Positions 53,175 through 61,353 of a stretch of DNA of 64,000 nt are shown in pieces. The notes beneath the pieces are model-generated. The model searched no databases and had not been told where the DNA came from. It worked only from the letters and a program-made list of their open reading frames with translations. Positions within the stretch are counted from its first letter, which is position 1, and every line of letters begins with the position of its first letter. This stretch comes from Herpetosiphonaceae bacterium (GTDB lineage: Bacteria; Chloroflexota; Chloroflexia; Chloroflexales; Kallotenuaceae). Both the position numbers and the translations under genes were made by a program. The DNA lies in NCBI GenBank assembly GCA_013821605.1, contig JACDGP010000009.1, forward strand, positions 1 to 64,000, in the 5' to 3' direction.

Positions 53175-54878
53175 TCAAAACTCGCTGGCGTTACCTAAGC
53201 GTAGCCGTTCGATCAAGGCGAAACTGATCGCCGTTACCAGCATCAGCAAGGTGCTCATCGCTAACGCCTGGCCGTAGTCCTCGATACCCGGTCGACCGAG
53301 ATAGCGAAAGATCAGCACCGGCATCGTCGGGTAGTTCGGAAAATTCAGCAGCAGCGTCGCTCCGAACTCGCCTAGCGATATGGTGAAGGCAAAGACGGCT
53401 GCGACCAAGGTCGTCCTGAACAGCAGCGGCACATCTACTTCCCACCATACACGGCGTGGCGATGCGCCAAGCACTGCTGCGACTTCGCGTAAGCGTGGAT
53501 CAAAGCTGCGCAATACCGGCAGGATCGTTCGCACGACCAACGGAAAAGCGATCAAGGCATGCGCCAGCGGAATCAGCAACGGCGACGCTCGTAGGTTCAG
53601 CGGCGGCTTATCCAGCGCGATAATGTAGCCAAAGCCTAGCGTGACCGCCGAGGTCCCTAACGGCAGCATAAAGACTGGGTCAAGCATCGCCCGTAACCGC
53701 TTGTGAGGTGTTGTCAGCAGATACGCCGCCGGCACGCCCACCAGCAATGCAATCACGGTCGCCAACACTGCGAAGAGCAGCGAGTTGCGGATCGCAGTGC
53801 TTGGCGGGGCGAAAAAGTACGAGTTGGTGCGGTTCTGGCTCAACAGTTGAAAGAAATGCAGACTCCACCCACCGCCGAGAGTCAAAGCCCGCGTGGCCAG
53901 TGCCAGTAGCGGCGCACCCAACAGCAACAGCATCCCGCCAACCACCATGCTCAATAGGACCCACCGCCCGCCGCTAACCGGCAACTCAAGGGACCGCTGT
54001 GCCCGGCGATCGAGTGGCACACTAGCACGCTCTTGGATGCGCGTATAGACTACCGTTAGGGCAAGCGAGGCCAGGATCTGAAGCAGTGACAGGGCGGCAG
54101 CGACCGGCAAATTAAACAGATCGACCGCCTCGCGGTATATTTGCACTTCCAGCGTGGCGTCACCCGGTCGCCCCAGGATCAACACTGTACCAAACGCTGC
54201 GAAGGTAAAGATAAAGACCAGCAAGGCTGCGGCCCCAATAGCTGGCAGCAATAATGGCAGGGTGACTTCGCGCCAGACACGCCAGCGGCTTGCCCCTAAT
54301 ACCGCGGCCGCCTCCTCAATACGCGGATCAAGATTGGCCCAGAAGCCGCCCACGATCCGCAAAACCAGGGTGAAGTTATAAAACACGTGCGCCAGCAGCA
54401 GCCCAACCAACGTCCTGTCTAGTAGGAGCACCGGCCGGCCACCGTTCAACGGAGCAAACAAGCTGTTGATCAGCCCCTTCTCACCTAGCAATGCGCCGAA
54501 GGCCGTCGCGACAACGACCGTGGGTAGCACGAAAGGCACGGTGGCCAGGGTGCGCAGCGCCGTCTTACCCCGGAAGCGATAGCGCGCAACCACATACGCC
54601 GAAGGCAGTCCCAAGCCCAACGTCAAGAGCGTTGAAAGCGTAGCCTGCCACACCGAGAAGAACAGCACCTGCCGGTAGCGCACCCGCGTAAGGAGCACCC
54701 GCAGCGGCTCCCACACAATCGCCCCCTGTGGCAGCAAGCTAAGCTTGAGAATCGCCAGCAGCGGATAAAAGTACAAGATCATCAGAAAAACGACTGGCAG
54801 CGCGTAGACAAGGGACGAGGGATGAGGGATGAGGGATGAGGGGGCAGCCCTCAAACCCTCTTTATTGCCCGACCGCAT
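53175..54878 (-). CDS. thiP: Thiamine-type ABC permease (two transport domains in one chain, ThiP-like)
   Basis: About 567 aa from ATG 54878; a GTG at 54905 is possible and the choice is open. About 12 helices and two EAA loops (EEAAAVLGASRWRVWREVTLP and REVAAVLGASPRRVWWEVDV blocks). Such doubled permeases occur in ThiP and FbpB. The preceding riboswitch-controlled binding protein makes thiamine the likely substrate. The N-terminus holds a short tandem repeat from a DNA minisatellite (54811-54840). It overlaps the binding-protein stop. No ATPase gene follows. Confidence 0.85.
   Translation of the reverse strand: MRSGNKEGLRAAPSSLIPHPSSLVYALPVVFLMILYFYPLLAILKLSLLPQGAIVWEPLRVLLTRVRYRQVLFFSVWQATLSTLLTLGLGLPSAYVVARYRFRGKTALRTLATVPFVLPTVVVATAFGALLGEKGLINSLFAPLNGGRPVLLLDRTLVGLLLAHVFYNFTLVLRIVGGFWANLDPRIEEAAAVLGASRWRVWREVTLPLLLPAIGAAALLVFIFTFAAFGTVLILGRPGDATLEVQIYREAVDLFNLPVAAALSLLQILASLALTVVYTRIQERASVPLDRRAQRSLELPVSGGRWVLLSMVVGGMLLLLGAPLLALATRALTLGGGWSLHFFQLLSQNRTNSYFFAPPSTAIRNSLLFAVLATVIALLVGVPAAYLLTTPHKRLRAMLDPVFMLPLGTSAVTLGFGYIIALDKPPLNLRASPLLIPLAHALIAFPLVVRTILPVLRSFDPRLREVAAVLGASPRRVWWEVDVPLLFRTTLVAAVFAFTISLGEFGATLLLNFPNYPTMPVLIFRYLGRPGIEDYGQALAMSTLLMLVTAISFALIERLRLGNASEF
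54811..54840 (+). repeat. 7-bp tandem repeat inside the permease N-terminus
   Basis: About four units of GATGAGG-type sequence (first unit GACGAGG). On the minus strand it encodes the Ser/Pro/His/Leu/Ile-rich start of the permease ahead of the first helix. The segment is not conserved in such transporters and looks like a slipped or inserted repeat. Confidence 0.8.
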
Positions 54879-56295
54879 CAGTCCATTGCTGAATCCAGCG
54901 GTCACGATTCTTCGCGATCACATCGGGTGCGATCACGGCCGGCTGTTGCGGTACCGGTGCGTACTGCTTGTACACATCCGGAAGCGTCGCCGAGGGTACT
55001 ACCGGGTAGACCACCATCTGCGGCATCACATCGTTTTGTACGTCCGCGCTCAACATGTAATCGACCCACTTGCGCGCGAGATCGACGTGCTTGCTTCCTT
55101 TGAGCACACCCACGAACTCAATTTGGCGAAAGGCACCGTTGGGCGGCACCATATTGCCGGTCGGGGGCTCTTTCAGTTTGCCCGCCGAAGCATCCAACTC
55201 ATAGGCCGGTGAGGTGCCATAACTGACCACAATCGGCTGCACACCTTTGCCGGCCGAGCCACTGAAATTTTTGTTATAGGCCGTGTCCCAGCCATCAACG
55301 ATCTGCACATCATTTTTGTGCAAATCTTTCCAGTAATCGACCCAGGTATACGACCCCGTCTCGCCGAAGGTGGCAATCGTCGCCAGCATAAACGCCAATC
55401 CGGTTGACGATGTGGCCGGACTCTCCGCTACCAACTTGCCCTTATACTCAGGCTTAACCAAATCGCGCAGTGTTTGCGGAAGGGGCAGCTTGCCGGCGCC
55501 GAACGCGGCTACATCATAATTCAGATTCACGAAACCATAGTCCACCGGTATCAGACGATTCTGTGGATCGAGCTTAAAATCGCTCGGAACCGCCTGTAAA
55601 GCCGCCGGTGTGTAGGGCGCGAAGATATCGGCATCGATCGCCCGGCTAAAAAACGTATTGTCCACACCAAAAAAGACATCGGCTAGTGGGTTATTCTTCG
55701 CTAGGATCGCTTTGTTGAGTGCTGCCCCGGCATCACCCGCCTTTAAAAACTGGAGGGCAACCCCGTTGGCCTGCTCAAACTTCGTCACAACATCCTTGCT
55801 CAACACAAAGTTATCATGCGACATGATCGTCAACGTACCATTTGGCCCCGGCGCAGCACTCGTGGTCGCACCGGCATCTGCTGTCGGACTAGCACTGGTT
55901 GCAGGAGTGGTCTCGGTCGTCGTTGCTGCTGCCGTACTCGTTGTCGCAACTGCTGCCCCGGTCGTTGTTACTGCCGCAGTACTACTCGCGCTGCCCTCTG
56001 TTGCCATGCCGGTGGTCGTGCTCGCCTCTGCGGTACCCGCACTCGTCGTTGCATTCGTCTCACCCACGACGGTAATTCCCGCACCGGCGGTGACCTGTGG
56101 CGCCGCTGTTATCGCGTCCTTCTTCAATTCCGTTCCACTAGCAGCAGGCGGCGTTTGATCGATCGGTATGCCAGTAATGATTGGCTGCACCGCTGACGTT
56201 GCCTTAAAATTCGTCGCCGTCGCCCCACCACAGCTCGCCAGCACTGCGACGAGCACCAGCCATGACACAATGTGCAACATCCGGCGTGCCATCAT
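54862..56295 (-). CDS. thiB: Thiamine-type ABC substrate-binding lipoprotein (ThiB-like)
   Basis: 477 aa from ATG 56295, with AGGAG seven bases upstream. Lipobox VLASC near residue 22. A long Thr/Ala/Ser-rich linker (to about 145) tethers the binding domain, which begins LTIMSHDNFVLSKDVVTKFE. The domain resembles the ThiB/Fe3+-type family (NNPLADVFFGVDNTFFSRAI, VPVDYGFVNLNYD-like segment). The TPP riboswitch just upstream argues for thiamine. The linker is far longer than in E. coli ThiB. Confidence 0.88.
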   Translation of the reverse strand: MMARRMLHIVSWLVLVAVLASCGGATATNFKATSAVQPIITGIPIDQTPPAASGTELKKDAITAAPQVTAGAGITVVGETNATTSAGTAEASTTTGMATEGSASSTAAVTTTGAAVATTSTAAATTTETTPATSASPTADAGATTSAAPGPNGTLTIMSHDNFVLSKDVVTKFEQANGVALQFLKAGDAGAALNKAILAKNNPLADVFFGVDNTFFSRAIDADIFAPYTPAALQAVPSDFKLDPQNRLIPVDYGFVNLNYDVAAFGAGKLPLPQTLRDLVKPEYKGKLVAESPATSSTGLAFMLATIATFGETGSYTWVDYWKDLHKNDVQIVDGWDTAYNKNFSGSAGKGVQPIVVSYGTSPAYELDASAGKLKEPPTGNMVPPNGAFRQIEFVGVLKGSKHVDLARKWVDYMLSADVQNDVMPQMVVYPVVPSATLPDVYKQYAPVPQQPAVIAPDVIAKNRDRWIQQWTDAVGQ

Positions 56296-56311
56296 CGTCC
56301 TTCTCCTACAC

Positions 56312-56339
56312 AAAAGCCGCCACGTAAGGACGTGACGGC
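56312..56339 (-). terminator. Riboswitch expression-platform terminator
   Basis: On the minus strand GCCGTCACG (56331-56339) pairs with CGTGGCGGC (56316-56324; one G-U) and TTTT follows at 56312-56315. It lies between the TPP aptamer and thiB, so it is the off-switch when TPP is bound. Confidence 0.82.
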
Positions 56340-56343
56340 TCGC

Positions 56344-56446
56344 TGCCTTAACGCTTCCCTACGCTGGTATCACCCAGGTCAGGTTCAAAGGGTCCCTGGC
56401 ATTGCGGTCCAGTGTCTCAGCCGAACTCATTCGGCCCCCCTAGCAC
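56344..56446 (-). promoter_or_regulatory. TPP riboswitch (THI element)
   Basis: Read on the minus strand, the conserved aptamer blocks are in order: GGGGGGCC, GGCTGAGA, ACCCTTTGAACCTGA, TGGGTGATACCAGCGTAGGG and AAG. These are the diagnostic cores of the thiamine-pyrophosphate aptamer. It controls the thiB-thiP transport genes by the terminator immediately downstream, shutting uptake when TPP is plentiful. Confidence 0.95.
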
Positions 56447-56507
56447 ATAAATTGTGAGTGCTAGTGTAGCGCAGACGAGCATAGGTGTCAAACACCGCGC
56501 CCGAACC

Positions 56508-56546
56508 CAAAAACAAAGCCCCTTCTCTCTGTGTGGGAGAAGGGGC
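56508..56546 (-). terminator. Intrinsic terminator of the cytochrome operon
   Basis: On the minus strand GCCCCTTCTC (56537-56546) pairs with GAGAAGGGGC (56518-56527), followed by TTTGTTTTT. It ends the bc operon and is of the same kind as the one at 27783. Confidence 0.88.
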
Positions 56547-56568
56547 AGGGAATGAGGAGGCGCAAGCC

Positions 56569-57033
56569 CTACTGCTTCGGTGGCGCGGTCATATTGCCGC
56601 CGAAGCCCGTGACGAACATACCGATAAAGGCCAGTGTAAAGTACGCGAAGCCAACTGGGACCGAATAGGTCGGTATGTTATGGTAATACAGACCAATGGG
56701 CGAGATCGCCGTACCAAACAACAGCATGGCCGTACCAAAGCGCACCAGCACACTGCCTACCAGCCGACTACGGGATGTGGATGCCGTCAGTTTACGCCGG
56801 TCCAGCAAGAGAGACAGTACCGTCCAAACGACTACCACAGCCAGCAACAGGAACGTCAATACATATTTATTCGTCACCTGGCTTGGGCCAATGAGGAATG
56901 AACGCCATGTCATAGCTATTCCAAAGGTTATGAGCATGCCCACCAGCCAGAAGCCAATATCGAGAATGCTCAAACCCACATTGTTGAGCAAGCGGCCGGC
57001 CCTACCGGATGCAGGAACTGTATATTGTGTCAT
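56569..57033 (-). CDS. Four-helix membrane protein of the cytochrome bc operon
   Basis: 154 aa; its ATG overlaps the cytochrome c stop in ATGA, so it is translationally coupled. Four hydrophobic helices: ILDIGFWLVGMLITFGIAMTW, YVLTFLLLAVVVVWTVLSLLL (shown in part), then SRLVGSVLVRFGTAMLLFGT and VPVGFAYFTLAFIGMFVTG. No heme or metal motif. I recognise no family. The position as last gene of the Rieske-b-c operon suggests an accessory or assembly subunit of the complex. Confidence 0.75.
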   Translation of the reverse strand: MTQYTVPASGRAGRLLNNVGLSILDIGFWLVGMLITFGIAMTWRSFLIGPSQVTNKYVLTFLLLAVVVVWTVLSLLLDRRKLTASTSRSRLVGSVLVRFGTAMLLFGTAISPIGLYYHNIPTYSVPVGFAYFTLAFIGMFVTGFGGNMTAPPKQ

Positions 57034-58115
57034 GGCGTCGTCGTCCCTGTTGCTTGCGGCACCACTTGGCTCGTGCCACTGACCGACGTGGCCGACGAAG
57101 CAGGCTGGCTAATCCCACCACTGGCGGGTTGGTTAGCTGCGGCACTGGCTGCCGGCTGCGGCGTCGTAGCGGGCGTCGGCTTAAGTGTCCCGGCCTTCAC
57201 ACCGGGTGCCGCCGCATCCGCGCCGGGCTTAATCTTCCCGTCACGCCCATAGGCCTTCAAGTAGACCAGCAATTTGGTATATTCGGCATCAGTAATAGCA
57301 ATTGGCGGCATTACGCCATTTGCCAGATTAGCGGCAAGGTTGACATTGGTATTCAAGCCGACGTGTTTCTGGGGGAAGCCACCCGTGGCCTTACGAATCC
57401 AGTCCAGTACGTTGGCCTCGTTGACCGGATTGCCATTCGGCAAATTCGTACCATACGCTTCGGTACCGCCGGGATCGAACAAGCCACCCAGCCCCGGTCC
57501 CACCAACGTCACGTTACTGGTATTGTGGCAGCCTACACAACCTTTGGTTTGGAACAAAACCTTGCCACCACCAAAGGGCGTCGCACCAGGATCGGCCGTT
57601 GGCAGGCTAGCTGCGGCAACGGTACCAGCGAGTGCGACCGTCGAGGACGGCACATCGCCGTTCCATGATAGTACGTAGCTTGCAATATTCTCGATCTGGT
57701 CTTGCCGCAGGGGGCCACCGGCTTGTTGGCCCCAGGCCGGCATGGCTGCACCACGAATACCCGAGATCAGCGTGGCGATGATGTAGTTGCGGATCGTACC
57801 GTACTTTTCTTTGATTCCATATTGGCGACCATAGTCCGAACTGTTGAGATCCTTCGGATCCTGCAGCGCCATTTTGCGCTGAACAATGTTGTTGAGCTGG
57901 GGGGCGCCCGTTTCGTTGGCACCACCCTGGCCAGCCAATCCATGACAGCGCGAGCAGTACTGTTCGTAGTCGCGCGCGCCACGTTCGATTTGTGTCGCGT
58001 TTACTGCGGCACTGGCTGCGGGCATACGAGTCGTTTTTTCACCCAGGAAGATCACCAGGAGTGCGATCGCGGTGCCCAGAGTAAACAGTGTCGCTAACAA
58101 AACATTGCGGGTCAT
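57030..58115 (-). CDS. Membrane-anchored diheme cytochrome c of the bc complex
   Basis: 361 aa. An uncleaved N-terminal helix (LLATLFTLGTAIALLVIFLG) anchors two cytochrome c domains with CSRCH at 54-58 and CVGCH at 193-197. Met ligands are probably in AAMPAWG and GVMPPIA. The final ~70 residues are Pro/Ala/Ser/Thr rich (TPATTPQPAASAAANQP) and probably disordered. Its place after cytochrome b indicates the electron-accepting subunit, in place of cytochrome c1 or f. It probably sits on the outer membrane face. Confidence 0.9.
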   Translation of the reverse strand: MTRNVLLATLFTLGTAIALLVIFLGEKTTRMPAASAAVNATQIERGARDYEQYCSRCHGLAGQGGANETGAPQLNNIVQRKMALQDPKDLNSSDYGRQYGIKEKYGTIRNYIIATLISGIRGAAMPAWGQQAGGPLRQDQIENIASYVLSWNGDVPSSTVALAGTVAAASLPTADPGATPFGGGKVLFQTKGCVGCHNTSNVTLVGPGLGGLFDPGGTEAYGTNLPNGNPVNEANVLDWIRKATGGFPQKHVGLNTNVNLAANLANGVMPPIAITDAEYTKLLVYLKAYGRDGKIKPGADAAAPGVKAGTLKPTPATTPQPAASAAANQPASGGISQPASSATSVSGTSQVVPQATGTTTP

Positions 58116-58167
58116 ATCTATTCCTACGAGGCGGGAGCGGAGCCTGAATCTCCGCTCCCGTTACAGC

Positions 58168-59880
58168 TTACTGCTGGGGACGTGGCGGACTAGCATCGCT
58201 TTGCAAGCGAGCATCATGTGAGTCGCGGTCAAGGTAGCGGCTTTGCTGGAACAGCGACAGCGTCGTCTTGCCCTGTGCATCGGTAAAGTCCGTAACCTTG
58301 CCGTTAGCATCGACATTGGTCGTTGTCCAGTCCAAGTTAACCGTGGCCCGTTTCAGTTTGACAACCTTCGCACCCGCTCGGTCGACGATGATCTTTTGGG
58401 TCGTGTCGTCAGTCTCATAGGCGAACGGATCGAACGACAGCGTGCCGTGTGGCTGTCGAAACCGGGTGTCGAGCTTCTTCCATTTCTCGACATCGGCCTG
58501 GAATTGGGCAAATGCAGCCTGCATATCCGGTTTCAGATCCGCAAGCGCCGGCCCTTGCACTGTGGCTTTCTTGTCTGTGTCATAGACCACGCGTTGGTCA
58601 GGAATATCTTCCCACTTAATCGCGGTGTCTACAATGCCTTCGCCTTCGACCGGTACCCATTCCTGCGAAATCTCGCTCGCCGCCGTTTGCTGGATACCAT
58701 AGTTCGGTGAGCCAGCATTCGTGAGGTACACCATACCAATCAACGCGGCGATCGCGACGCCGATAGCTACCTTGCGGTCCTTGAAGCGTCGTGATGGATT
58801 ACGGTCAAGATACGGCAAAACCAACAGGCCCAGGATAATCACGGGCGGCCAGCCGATGCCAAACCACTGCTTGTCGCCAAACTTCAACATCCCCTGCAGC
58901 CACAAGAAGTACCAGGGTGCCTGGGTGTGATTTGGTGTCTGGGTAGGATTAGCATGCGACTCGAGCTGGGAGTTCCAGAAGTAGGCGTTGATGACCACAA
59001 AGGCAAAGGTCAGGAGCCCAATCACGGCGATTTCGAAGAAGACCTGGTCAGGCAAGAAGGGGATCTTGCGCCGGGTCGGGGGCTTGTTCTCGAACAGCTC
59101 ATGCAGGGGCGAGATGTCTTGCTTGCGGACGGCATAGTAGTGCACGCTGATCAGCAGCAAGGTCAACATCGGCAAGGCAAAAATATGCAGTAGGTAGAAG
59201 CGCAACAGCGCCCCGGCCCCAATGTCAACACCACCGCGCAACAGCAGGTTGGTCGCATTGCCGATAAATGGCGCGGCGTCGGCCATTGACGAACCGATCG
59301 TCACAGCCCAGTAGGCCAGCTGATCCCACGGCAATAAATAGCCGGAGAAGGACAGTACGGCCGTGAACAGCAACAAGATCACGCCCGTCACCCAGATGAA
59401 CTGGCGCGGCGCTTTATACGAGGCAGTGAAGAAGGTGCGCATCATATGCAGAAAGACGATCGCCACCATAAAGTGCGCGCCTAAACGGTGCATATTACGC
59501 ATCAACTGGCCCAGCGGTACGTCGCTAATGATCCGCAACATGTCGCTATACGCCTGGTCCGGCGAGGGCGTGTAATAGACCATCAAGACCATGCCGGTAA
59601 TAGCTTCCAGCACGAAAAAGAAGGCCGACATCCAGCCTAGACCGAAGGTGTAATACCAGGCAGTGGCCTCAAGCGGCAAAGCGCGCGGGCGGATGTGGTA
59701 CCAAAAGCTATTCGAGTTGACGCGCATCCGCGGATTCGGACGCGGGGCCGCTTCGCCACGGAGCACAGAGCGCCAATCGCGCCAGCCCATCGACGGAAAG
59801 AATGATCGCCCGGCCTCCACGACGGCACCCTTGAACCGCTGGACAACTCCTTGTGGGCGCTTGGCAGGCGTAGTTGCCAT
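58168..59880 (-). CDS. Cytochrome b subunit with fused N- and C-terminal domains
   Basis: 570 aa. The heme ligands are H131, H145, H232 and H247. The 15-residue step between the last two is that of cytochrome b6 rather than mitochondrial cytochrome b. The chain continues with a subunit-IV-like part; the quinol-site PEWY motif reads APWY at 321-324. From about 410 a soluble domain of 150 residues follows (VPVEGEGIVDTAIKWEDIPD and later) that standard cytochromes b lack. It oxidises quinol with the Rieske protein just upstream (30 bp) and hands electrons to the diheme c. Confidence 0.93.
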   Translation of the reverse strand: MATTPAKRPQGVVQRFKGAVVEAGRSFFPSMGWRDWRSVLRGEAAPRPNPRMRVNSNSFWYHIRPRALPLEATAWYYTFGLGWMSAFFFVLEAITGMVLMVYYTPSPDQAYSDMLRIISDVPLGQLMRNMHRLGAHFMVAIVFLHMMRTFFTASYKAPRQFIWVTGVILLLFTAVLSFSGYLLPWDQLAYWAVTIGSSMADAAPFIGNATNLLLRGGVDIGAGALLRFYLLHIFALPMLTLLLISVHYYAVRKQDISPLHELFENKPPTRRKIPFLPDQVFFEIAVIGLLTFAFVVINAYFWNSQLESHANPTQTPNHTQAPWYFLWLQGMLKFGDKQWFGIGWPPVIILGLLVLPYLDRNPSRRFKDRKVAIGVAIAALIGMVYLTNAGSPNYGIQQTAASEISQEWVPVEGEGIVDTAIKWEDIPDQRVVYDTDKKATVQGPALADLKPDMQAAFAQFQADVEKWKKLDTRFRQPHGTLSFDPFAYETDDTTQKIIVDRAGAKVVKLKRATVNLDWTTTNVDANGKVTDFTDAQGKTTLSLFQQSRYLDRDSHDARLQSDASPPRPQQ

Positions 59881-59909
59881 CCGTAAACTCCCTCTCTTAA
59901 GTGTACGTG

Positions 59910-60599
59910 CTAGTGTGTTTTGCCCGTGAGCTTGGTACCGGTATCAACAATGATCGAGCTATCACTGCCGACCGTGACCAGGAACTGGTCGAGATTACGT
60001 CCGGCCGGTCCACGCACCCACTGGCTATAACGCTCGAATGTCGAACCGTGACACGGGCAAATAAAGCGCTTCTCCGACTGGACATACGGGATCAAGCAGC
60101 CCAGGTGTGTGCAGACCTGGTAGATCGCGATCATATGCCCAGTGCTGTTATCGGGCTTCGGGTTCTGATCGGTGCCTGGATCTTTGTCTACCTTGGTCGC
60201 ATAGAACTTGCCGTTCGAGTTCAAATCAGGATCATCGGTCAGCGTATACTCGGTAGCCTTTTTCGTTAGCGTAAACTTGCCGCCAAATTGTCCGGCCTTG
60301 AAGCGCGGATATGCAAAACCGCCCGGAATAGCTGCCGCCAGATCCGGCGGCACAACCGTTTTGAGCAGCGGGTCGCGCTCGGGATCGGGGGCCGTAAGAC
60401 CCGCCGCCTCAACCCCTAACAGTAGTGCTGTAGAAGCGGCGAACGCATACGCCAGCGCTTCACGCCGCGACACTTTGATCTTAAAGCGTCGCGGTGGTGC
60501 CGGTGCCACTTCGGGATGCGCCTTCGCCTGGATCGCTTCTGCCTGCGCTTGCGTTATGACGCGGCGTCCAGCGTTTTTTGGTTCGGTCTCAACCGCCAT
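59910..60599 (-). CDS. Rieske iron-sulfur protein of the bc complex
   Basis: 229 aa from ATG 60599, AAGGAG seven bases upstream; an upstream in-frame start at 60737 is unsupported. A Tat-like SRREALAYAF (44-53) and a single helix (to about 70) anchor it. The cluster site CTHLGC and CPCHG has the two Cys and two His ligands and the two extra Cys of the respiratory Rieske disulfide. It takes electrons from quinol and passes them to the diheme cytochrome c. First gene of the operon. Confidence 0.95.
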   Translation of the reverse strand: MAVETEPKNAGRRVITQAQAEAIQAKAHPEVAPAPPRRFKIKVSRREALAYAFAASTALLLGVEAAGLTAPDPERDPLLKTVVPPDLAAAIPGGFAYPRFKAGQFGGKFTLTKKATEYTLTDDPDLNSNGKFYATKVDKDPGTDQNPKPDNSTGHMIAIYQVCTHLGCLIPYVQSEKRFICPCHGSTFERYSQWVRGPAGRNLDQFLVTVGSDSSIIVDTGTKLTGKTH

Positions 60600-60900
60600 A
60601 TTACGGCTCCTTAAAACAAATAACGCACACCACTCATCTCGGGATGGCGAATTCGGGGCTTTCGCACATGATATGTTATTGTGAGCTACCTTGTGCTTCA
60701 TTGTAGCATAGGGCAGTCCGTAGAACAATCGGATCATAACTGTAGGGTAAAGGTACTATAGCGTGCAACTTTCGCCCCGCGCGCCACGTCCTACCGCCCC
60801 CAGCACCTGCATAGAGACACCGCGTCGATCTTCGCCTTGAGGTCGGCAATGGAGATATTACGGTGCAATAGGCGCGGTTTTCGTGTGGTATGCTCCCTGC
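60600..60900. other. 301-bp divergent intergenic region
   Basis: It holds the promoters of the bc operon (minus strand: TATGCT and TACAAT near 60700) and of the Nudix gene (plus strand). No gene is seen. Confidence 0.5.
60886..60900 (+). promoter_or_regulatory. Extended -10 promoter of the Nudix operon, probable leaderless start
   Basis: TG-G-TATGCT (TATGCT at 60889-60894) sits only six bases before the ATG at 60901. The transcript should therefore start at the start codon. Confidence 0.55.
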
Positions 60901-61353
60901 ATGGAAACATTGATCACGCGCGATTGGGCCGCAACAACCTTTATTGTCCAGGAGCAGCGCACGCTGCTGCTGTTACATCGCAAGCTCAATAAGTGGCTAC
61001 CACCGGGTGGCCACATCGATCCACATGAATTGCCGGATGCCGCAGCCCTGCGTGAGGTCGCTGAGGAAACCGGCTTTAAAGTGGCGCTGATCGACGCCGG
61101 TGAAGCCCTGGGGGCGGTACAGCGCCTGGCCCAGCCGCTGTGTATCCTCCAAGAGCAGATTTCCCCCACCCATGAGCATATTGATTTAATCTATGTAGCT
61201 CGCGTCCTTGACGGCGACCTTAAGCTGGCAATCACCGAGCACGAGCAGTCGCGCTGGTATACCTGGGACGAACTCGATGCCCCCGAAGTTGCCCACGATG
61301 TGTGTTTGCTCGGGCGCAAAGCCATTGAGTTGGTCAAGCAGGCCACAGCATGA
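60901..61353 (+). CDS. Nudix hydrolase
   Basis: 150 aa. The Nudix box is complete: G-x5-E-x7-REVAEETGF, read in GGHIDPHE and AALREVAEETGF. The rest (WAATTFIVQEQRTLLLLHRK and IDLIYVARVLDGDL) is the ordinary alpha/beta/alpha fold. It hydrolyses a nucleoside-diphosphate derivative; the substrate is unknown. The start is the ATG at 60901 by the promoter spacing. Its stop overlaps the next start in ATGA. First gene of a three-gene coupled operon. Confidence 0.92.
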   Translation: METLITRDWAATTFIVQEQRTLLLLHRKLNKWLPPGGHIDPHELPDAAALREVAEETGFKVALIDAGEALGAVQRLAQPLCILQEQISPTHEHIDLIYVARVLDGDLKLAITEHEQSRWYTWDELDAPEVAHDVCLLGRKAIELVKQATA

